Origin: Pseudofabraea citricarpa
Taxonomy: Eukaryota; Ascomycota; Leotiomycetes; Helotiales; Dermateaceae
Length of the DNA stretch: 64,000 bases
Direction: 5' to 3'
NCBI GenBank assembly: GCA_029641185.1
Contig: JAPWGK010000001.1
Location: forward strand, 446,501 to 510,500
Numbering within the stretch: position 1 is the first letter of the stretch; each line of letters begins with the position of its first letter. Shown here piece after piece: positions 56,931 through 64,000 of this stretch. A program made the position numbers and the translations under genes. The notes under the pieces are model-generated. The model made no database searches and was not told where the DNA came from. It saw only the letters and a list, made by a program, of their open reading frames with translations.

Positions 56931-59008
56931 ATGTCGGCTGCCCCTTCTTTTAATGAGAAGTCTGCAGCGGCTGGAGGAGCAGGCACTGAACACGGAGAAA
57001 ACATAAATCGAGCTCCATCAAAGCATGCGAAATTCTCTGATCCTATTCCCGCTCGCGATGTCGAGAGAGCACTGAAGCCTCACGAGCGTCTTCCCGAACG
57101 GCAGCAAAGTCGTGGCAATGCAGCAGATAATCCAACAGTTCGTGCAAATGGCGATTGGGAAATGCGAGAAGAGGACTGCTACGAACAATTGGGGTTTGGG
57201 TATAGCGAGGTCAAAAAGTGGACAATTCTCAGTGTCATCTTCATCGTTCAGGTTTCGATGAATTTCAACACCTCACTTTATTCCAACGCCATCCCCGGTA
57301 TCTCGGAAGAATTCGGTGTCAGCGCTCAAGCCGCCCGATGCGGTGCTATGATCTTCTTGGTTCTATACGCTTTTGGATGTGAGCTGTGGGCTCCATGGAG
57401 TGAGGAGCTTGGCCGAAAGCCAGTCTTGCAGGCCAGTTTACTGTTCGTCAATCTCTTTCAACTTCCTGTTGCTCTGGCTCCCAACTTTGCCAGTATTATG
57501 GTTGGTCGTGCACTAGGTGGTCTCGCATCTGCTGGTGGTTCGGTTACTCTCGGAATGGTTGCAGATTTATGGGAGGCCGACGATCAACAGTACGCCGTCG
57601 CCTTCGTTGTCTTCTCATCCGTTGGAGGCTCTGTGCTTGGTCCTGTCGTTGGAGGTTTCACCGAGGCCTATCTTGATTGGAGATGGAGTATTTGGATCCA
57701 ATTAATCTTCGGTGGATTTGTCCAAATTCTTCACTGGTTTTGTGTTCCGGAAACTAGAAGCACCGTTCTCATGACCAACATCGCCAAGCAGTGGAGAGAG
57801 ACTGGAAAGGACAGAGAAGAATATCCCCTTTCCCTTTATCCTCATCTCACAGGACGTATTGTTGGACCAAACGAGGGCAAGACCTACCGAGAAAGATTCT
57901 CCATGAAGGAGATCGTAGAAATCTGGATTCGACCATTCAAGATGTTCGTTACCGAGCCCATTGTCCTTACCTTGTCTCTCCTTTCTGGATTCTCCGATGC
58001 CTTGATTTTCATGTTCATCCAATCTTTCTCTTTGGTCTACAAGCAATGGGGTTTCTCCACCGTCGCGCTTGGACTTTCCTTTCTTCCAATTCTGGTTGGA
58101 TACTTCATCGCTTGGGCATCTTTCATCCCAGCTATCAGACGAAATATTCAACAGCGAAAAGACCGCCCCGATGACGAGAGAGCTCAGTATGAATCTCGTC
58201 TCTGGTGGCTTCTTTGGACGGCACCACTTCTTCCAATTGGATTGATTGGATTTGCTTGGACTGTGCAAGGACCCCCAATCCATTGGATAGGCAGCATGGT
58301 CTTTGCTGCAATCATCGGCATAGCAAACTATGCAATCTACATGGCTACAATTGATTACATGATCTGCGCATACGGACCCTACTCTGCCTCAGCAACTGGT
58401 GGAAACGGATGGGCAAGAGATTTCCTCGCTGGTGTACTCACCATCCCAGCCACACCCTTCTTCTCCAGTAAGTAATCGTACAAAACGTTTTAGAGATTCA
58501 CAACTAATTTGTTGCAGACATCGGTAAGCGACCTTTGGAGTATGCCAACACCATCCTTGCTTGCATTTCTCTTCTCCTTGTGGCTGCCGTTTACGCCATC
58601 TATTGGTATGGTCCAACACTACGCAACAATTCTCCCTTTGCTCAGCAGATCGCTGGTAAGACGAAGAACAACGAAGATCCTGATAGTCCATCAACGGATG
58701 CAGAGAAGACCATTCCTACCACGGAGACTGACGGCACACCTACAAACGGCACTACCCCAGGTCACAGCACTGCCGTGTCACGAAAGAACAGTGGTGAATT
58801 CACTCCCCAGAGACACGTCCGTCCCGAGAACATCAGACAAGCTTCTTCCCGACGTCTCAATCAGCAGCAGAAGATCGTCGCCCACACCAAGTCCGGCCGC
58901 AACAGCCCTGCTGTCTCGCGCCCCACCAGTGCCGCACCCTCGAGAAAGAACAGTGCCGAGGTCGGTGCTTCTCGTCCCTTGGAGACGGTCCAGTCGAAGA
59001 ACGAATAA
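56931..59008 (+). CDS. MFS transporter, DHA1 (polyamine/drug) type with long C-terminal tail
   Basis: Proton-coupled exporter-type transporter in the plasma membrane. Exons 56931-58467 and 58518-59008, 675 residues. A hydrophilic N-terminal tail of about 95 residues leads to helix 1 (WTILSVIFIVQVSMNFNTSL). MFS motif A is in APWSEELGRKPV, and the motif C antiporter signature region reads VGGSVLGPVVGGF. Twelve helices are likely; the last pair spans the intron (TPFFSN|IGKRPLEYANT). The final about 120 residues are Ser/Thr/Lys-rich and repeat RKNS twice, longer than in typical members and suggestive of phosphorylation. Relatives include polyamine transporters of the Tpo type and fungicide exporters; the substrate here is unknown. 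Confidence 0.92.
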
Positions 59009-59610
59009 GTTGAATTCTAAATGGTGTCTGATATTGTTTTGATTCCTGGTATTTGATATCTCTCATAGATCATCATTATTAGAGGCGCTTTTGGAGTTAT
59101 GGCATGGCATGGTATCGGATGGTATCGCAGGCCTGGGTTATCATGGCTTGGTGTTTGGAAATTGGAATACCACTGGCACTATTTTGGTGTTTTGGCACGA
59201 GATCATCTTTATGCATGTTATCCTCATCGCAGGGGAGAAAGGGGTTTTCTAGCATTCAGTTTTGAACTTTGAGATTAGTACCCAACCTATCTGTGGAAGG
59301 ACAGGGAGGCCTGTTTCTGTCTTCTGTCTTGGCTATGCTATGCTTTCATCGCGAAGCATAGCTTAGATGTAGTTATTTCCCAAAAGTCTTACTTCTGTCC
59401 TATTGGTTTCCTATGTTCACTCGTACATAAATAATATGGCCTTGCTGATCATGGATTTGAGAAGTAAGCATGCATGTGAATGTGATGTGATGCATCTGTG
59501 TGGGATATATTCTCTCGTGAAAAATGCAGCAAATGCTCTTTTGAAGTATCGCCATTCTAGGTTATACACGTATCATCAGTATAGTCAGCAATACTGGATT
59601 CAGAATCTAT
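59009..59610. other. Intergenic, about 600 bp
   Basis: 3' flank of the MFS gene. GGCATGGCATGGTATCGGAT-type short repeats occur near 59100-59130. No gene. Confidence 0.5.
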
Positions 59611-59877
59611 TCACAAAAAAGTGACTGTCCTGACGGCTTTTCGCTCTTCTGCAATGGCCTCAAACATCTTACGAGCTCTATCTCCGTAACTGGTGAGTGT
59701 GCCGTCGTCGTCTGCGTACCAACCATCACCCCAGGCAGTCATGTCGATTTCGAGTGCATTGGCTCCATTACTAAGTGCTTCTTTGACACGTTCAGCCATC
59801 AAAACAAACCTGGTATGCAATGACATAAAAGGCCTCGGTATCTCATAAGTGAGATTGTCTGTGTTTGCTTGGGGCAG
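59611..59877 (-). pseudogene. Truncated sphingomyelinase-D/phospholipase-D-like fragment
   Basis: The ORF (59826 to a TGA at 59613-59611, with in-frame sequence further upstream to about 59877) resembles the N-terminal part of the fungal sphingomyelinase D-like family, a GDPD-fold phospholipase D group that also includes known toxins. Visible features are the start of the barrel (RFVLMAERVKEAL), the metal-site-type motif ALEIDMTAW and the loop WYADDDGTLTSYGD. The canonical catalytic His position in the first strand reads Glu in this copy. The frame stops just where the next strand should begin and no later part of the enzyme is found downstream. There is no convincing start or signal peptide. 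It is therefore a dead fragment, about a quarter of a normal protein. Confidence 0.75.
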
Positions 59878-60119
59878 AAGAAGCTGCTGTGAAATAGCTT
59901 GATTGTGCGGTTTTGTTACAGTAGTGGGAGTAGCAGTATTTTGATGTTCCCCAATGAGCAGTGCGTGGTAGTAAGTCGGACAACAGAAGCGACCTCACAT
60001 CTCCCAGGTGTCCTCTTATACTATTCAATGTGACAGCCTGCTCTTATGCTAGAAAGAACTCCCTAATCAAGCTACATAGCCTTATAAATAGGGCCGAGCA
60101 GTAAACATAGAGATAATTT

Positions 60120-60330
60120 TGACTTTTGTCTTACCGCTGTTATTGTAAGCCTCGTAACGAGCTCGAAAGGTAGAGTCTCCAAACCATTGGTTATTACTCC
60201 ACCGGGAACCGTGGCTGATCTCGGGCCATGCTGTTCCTGGCCGGTGTGGAGCAGTCGTTGTCACGCATGTCTTACTGTAAATATGTTGCTGATGGTTCTC
60301 AAAGATGAGTGAGTTCAGCTCAAGAGCGTC
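60120..60330 (-). pseudogene. Unassigned exon-like protein fragment
   Basis: An open stretch on the minus strand with protein-like content (ALELNSLIFENHQQHIY, then PHRPGTAWPEISHGSRWSNN and QWFGDSTFRARYEAYNN) ends at a good donor (AGCG|GTAAGA). It opens directly after a stop and lacks a proper start, and no continuing exon was found. I recognise no family. It may be the remnant of a gene, or one exon of a gene whose other exons I failed to see. Confidence 0.4.
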
Positions 60331-60895
60331 CGTAGCTCTGATTCACTAACTCTAAAGGTCATTTCGTATAGCCTATTCAGTATCACTTTTCATTATGCCT
60401 GGAATCTGAACTTTACTTCCTGCTAGCACAAATTTGCTTGGACAAAGTCTGACGGCTTTGAATGCTCTTCGCACTTGGCATTTGCGCCCCTGTCACGAAC
60501 AGATTGACAAGCAATGAGTAGGGGGCATCTCGTAGCGACCTTGTCAGCTCCTACGCGACTAAATCATTCATTAATTCCGTGATTGAATTCGAAAAGCCAG
60601 GTCCAATCTCTCTCAGGTGTAAGCCGATTGCATACTCGGAAAAAGACATATCCCGAAACATTAGGAATGAGTCCCCTTGATCTATTAGAGCTTTCCCTTG
60701 ACACTGACATGGCTGGGGCCCCGTGCTGCAACTTCGGTCATTGCAGTGTGTCGCTTTTTGCTATACGTCTGGTTTTGTTCGAAATGGCACATTTATTGAG
60801 AATTGAAATATATGACTGTTAACATAATTATCTACCTGGAACGCACTTTATCACTCAAATCAAGGCCTTATCTATTTCCTGAGATAACCCAACCT
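60331..60895. other. Intergenic, about 565 bp
   Basis: 3' flank of the sugar transporter; no gene recognised. Confidence 0.5.
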
Positions 60896-62727
60896 CTACG
60901 ATTCAAGATGCTTCGCACCTCCAGCAAACTTCTCATCCATAACGGCCGCAGCGCCCACGGGATCCTCCAGGGCGTGAGGAACGAGCTGATCGCCAAAGAG
61001 TTCATCCATCTGCTCGAGGGTCTTATTCTTGGTCTCAGGGAAGAAGAAGATATAGGTGACAGCGGCAACGAGGTTGAAGGCGAAGAAGAAATAGAAGAAG
61101 CGGAAACCCATATCCTCGAGGGCGATGGGTGCACACTGGGCAAAGAGCAGGTTGAGAGACCAGTTCGTGACGGTCGCGAACGAGTTGCCCTTCGCGCGGA
61201 TCTCGATCGGGAAGATCTCCGCCGGGTATACCCAGGTGATGATCCCGATGAAGGTGAAGAAGAACGAGAAGACGAAGTTCATCGCTACCATGGACCGGAG
61301 CGCGTCGCCGTTTGTCGTCTGTGACCCGTCTTTGGGAATGTAGTATTGTGACAGGATGGCGTTGACCATTAATGCTAGTCCACAACCGACTGAAGCGACA
61401 ACTAGGAGCTTGATGCGGCCGAATCGGTCAAGGAGGTAGAGTCCTGCTGCGCAGTAGACGATGGAGAGAGCACCCGAGATGCCGATGATCATGAGGGAAG
61501 TGGAGGTATCGATTCCAAGCATTTCGTAAATGACATTCCCGTAGTAGTTGATTACCTGTACTTGTTAATTCGAGCTCGAGTTTGCAATGTATGAAGCATA
61601 TGAAGATAAATAGGGAGGAGGATCAAAGTGTTTGAGAACCAGCAAGTACCGAGTCTCTGACACCCAGAAGTTCGCATAACTGATACTAAAAGCAGAGAAT
61701 AAAAAGAAGAGGAGGGAGAAAAACAAATACTCACATTGACACCAGATAGCTGCCCAAAAGCTTGTACACCACATCCCAGAGCGAAACGTTTTCTCCAGCT
61801 GGGTTTCGACAAAAGATTCCTCCACGATGTGACAGCAAGCGTTTTCTCGGCCACGATAGTATCACGAATCTCACGGAATTCAAGATCGATAAATTCCTCA
61901 TTAGATCCGTTCCCGTGTAGAGCCTGAAGGACTTGACGTGCTTCTTCATGGCGATCCTTCTCAATGAGCCAACGGGGACTTTCCTTGAGAAACCAGATTC
62001 CGATCGCCATGATGAGTGGAGGAATAACCTGGAACGCGAGGGGAAATCGCCCTGTATATATTTTCATCAACAAGTGCTCAGTCTGAGAAAGGAATATAAA
62101 GAAAGAAACCACTTACACTGAAAATCACTGTTCACTTTGAAGCAACCGTATCCCAGCCACTGGGCGATGAAGAAACCCCAGGACAACATGAATTGCAGCA
62201 GACCGCTGAGTTTTCCACGATCTTGTGCCGTTGCAATCTCGGACTATACGAAATCAGTTTTCTCATCCTGGTGTGCTTTCGAATTATAGACTTACACAAT
62301 ACATAGGCACGATGGCGGAAAGCAAGCCGACGGCAAAACCCGCGATAAATCGTCCAGCGATCATCATGCCGACATTTATAGCACCGCCTTGAAGAGCACA
62401 GCCGAAGATGGCGATAACGGCACCGATGAAGACGCTCAGACGTCGACCGAATCGATCTGCGAGCCAGGCGATAGAAAGAGCACCAGGAATTGCCCCGCCT
62501 GTGAAAGAGGATACGATTCCACCCGTTTCTCCAGAGGTGAGTTCTCCCATGTATTCTTTGAAATATGGTTGGACGATCGTGGAGGCGATGATTCCGGAGT
62601 CATATCCAAAGAGGAATCCTACGTGGGAATTAGTAAATAAAACTACAGCTTTCAAATTCAGTATCGGGTTATTCGTACCTCCTATGGCCAGGAAGACAGC
62701 CGTCCCTCCAGTTGCAAGACGACCCAT
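60896..62727 (-). CDS. MFS sugar (hexose) transporter, SP family
   Basis: Plasma-membrane sugar:proton symporter. Five exons: 62727-62679, 62618-62296, 62243-62117, 62051-61735, 61555-60896; 491 residues. Signature elements: GGFLFGYDSGI in helix 1 (split by intron 1), DRFGRR, the PMYCSEIATAQDRGKLSG loop (family PMYxSE...RG), LKESPRWLIEK (PESPR-type motif), QLSGVNVINYYGN in helix 7 (sugar-binding QQxxGxN-type, here with one Gln) and the C-terminal PETKNKTLEQMDELF. All canonical sites are present, so an active transporter is expected. The last intron is 179 nt, longer than the others. The sugar transported is not predictable. Confidence 0.93.
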
Positions 62728-63939
62728 ATTGAAATGCTATGCTCGTCGCAAAAGTCTATAATCTGTTGTTTCTCTGCGGGTCTAAGAGGCAGTAAAGAAC
62801 TATACATTGAATGACGGGGATATCAAAGATTCTTATAGCAAATGCAGCCAAGGAACCCTCGAAGCTCCAGAACCATGTACATTCCGAAAGTTTACTGCTA
62901 GTTTGGTTGTTTTGCAAAACTGACTTGCGGGGTGCTGGGGTCAAGAAAGCAACCCCGTTTTCGGTACCTTCTAACCCGTGGGGATGCCTGTACTTGCTCC
63001 CCACAAAGTGGACGAGTCGGCTCCACGTTACACTGGGTTGCAATAATCTGGAGTGGCGGAATGAGCTGGGGCTAGATACTTGCGTACATGATGAAGCGTG
63101 ACATTCTGGTGAGGCTTGAGCAGATGCTGGTATCGGTATGATAAGAAGCGAAACACTCGGATATTACCTACTCAGAGTCTCTCGGAGTAAGAGCAGGAAA
63201 CCAAGAACCAATGACTTTTGTCCATGTTTAGCCAGGAACGCCAGGTCTTGACAAGACATCGAAGAGATTGGCGAGATGCAGTTCTTTTTAGACGCCATCG
63301 GAAAACACTCTTCTTTTGGCTTGAGTAGTCGGTGCAATAAAGAGCGAGGGTCTGACTCGGCGAGAGAAGTTGCTTTAGCAAGACAAAACAACTATGTATT
63401 CGTAATAGTCTTGTAAAGGAGTTTTTACCCAAATGAAATCTAAGCGAGCGCAGGTGCTTCCGTACCAAGAAATTGGTCCCCGCAAACTATGATAATTATC
63501 CAATCAGTAGCTGATTTCGCCGCAAGAACGCCGCCCCCGCCTCCACTAATTCCGGAGCTCACTGTCATGTTATTGGTTGAGAGGAATACTAGCCTCCTAC
63601 TTGAAAAGCCTCTCGCTGAAGTCCACTCCGAGTAGAACCCTTAGCGAGTCGTGTGATAGTGGACGGTGGATTGGTAGAAGGATACTGAAAGGCGAGCAGG
63701 CGATGAGAAATCAGCAGTGGAGAATCCCCAGAACCAAGTCCCCACACCAAGGAAAGCTAGCAAGAGACAGTTCGGTCTTCTGGGACAGCGGATAACCGAG
63801 TGCGGAGTATATCCCGCAATCCTTTTTCGGTCCCTGGGAGTTCAACGACAACCCAACAACATCTGCATTGGATTGAATAGAACATAGAGCAATATCTCAC
63901 TCACTCTTTCCTGGATCTGAGAAGCAGAGAATAACAAAC
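62728..63939. other. Intergenic upstream of two divergent genes
   Basis: Separates the minus-strand sugar transporter from the plus-strand gene at the right edge. Short ORFs only. Confidence 0.5.
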
Positions 63940-64000
63940 ATGTCTTCCGAGGCACCACCACCTGTGCCAGAAAACCAAAAGGTCGAAGTCGTGAAGACAA
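63940..64000 (+). CDS. Start of an unidentified gene, cut by the window edge
   Basis: An ATG in good context (aacaaacATGtc) after a CA/A-rich leader opens a frame that stays open to the edge (MSSEAPPPVPENQKVEVVKT). Twenty codons are too few for assignment. The leader and Pro-rich polar start look like a normal fungal protein start. Confidence 0.5.
   Translation, partial: MSSEAPPPVPENQKVEVVKT

Overview
The window is nuclear DNA from a filamentous ascomycete. Genes carry short spliceosomal introns (mostly 45-70 nt, GTAAGT-type donors), coding density is low, and the products are typical of a plant-associated or saprotrophic fungus: two cytochrome P450s, pectin-degrading enzymes, several MFS transporters and a LaeA-type methyltransferase. 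A Leotiomycete-like fungus would fit, but that is a guess from protein style. No prokaryotic, CRISPR, tRNA or rRNA feature was found.

Layout. 0-13.5 kb: 5' part of a CYP7/8-like P450 (-), a SulP sulfate permease with STAS domain (-), an unnamed SAP-like/coiled-coil protein (-), an allantoate-permease-type MFS transporter (+) and a 2OG-Fe(II) dioxygenase (+). 15.8-28.6 kb: a LaeA-like methyltransferase (+), an O-methyltransferase (+), a decayed catalase (-), a polygalacturonase (-) and a pectin methylesterase (+) sharing one 864-bp promoter, and a methyltransferase-like protein (+). 30-35 kb: a small secreted Cys protein (+), about 2 kb of dense microsatellites, and a Q-rich nuclear-type regulator with a DUF8032-like core (-). 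35-51 kb: about 16 kb with no gene I can support, full of simple repeats and GTAC-type palindromes, holding one clear foldback element and one tandem array. 51-64 kb: a CYP65-like P450 (-), a long-tailed DHA1-type MFS transporter (+), a broken sphingomyelinase-D-like fragment (-), a hexose-type transporter (-) and the first codons of a gene at the right edge.

How the genes fit together: the clearest functional unit is the divergent polygalacturonase/pectin methylesterase pair, where demethylation of pectin by the esterase makes substrate for the polygalacturonase. The 2OG oxygenase, LaeA-like and O-methyltransferase genes are tailoring or regulatory types seen in secondary metabolism, but no backbone synthase is visible, so no cluster is claimed. 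Exon models were built by hand from splice consensus and reading-frame continuity; all full-length models close to an exact multiple of three. I did not find a convincing new biological system. The most notable unexplained items are the catalase relic, the foldback element, the sphingomyelinase-D fragment and the repeat-rich gene desert next to the DUF8032-like regulator.
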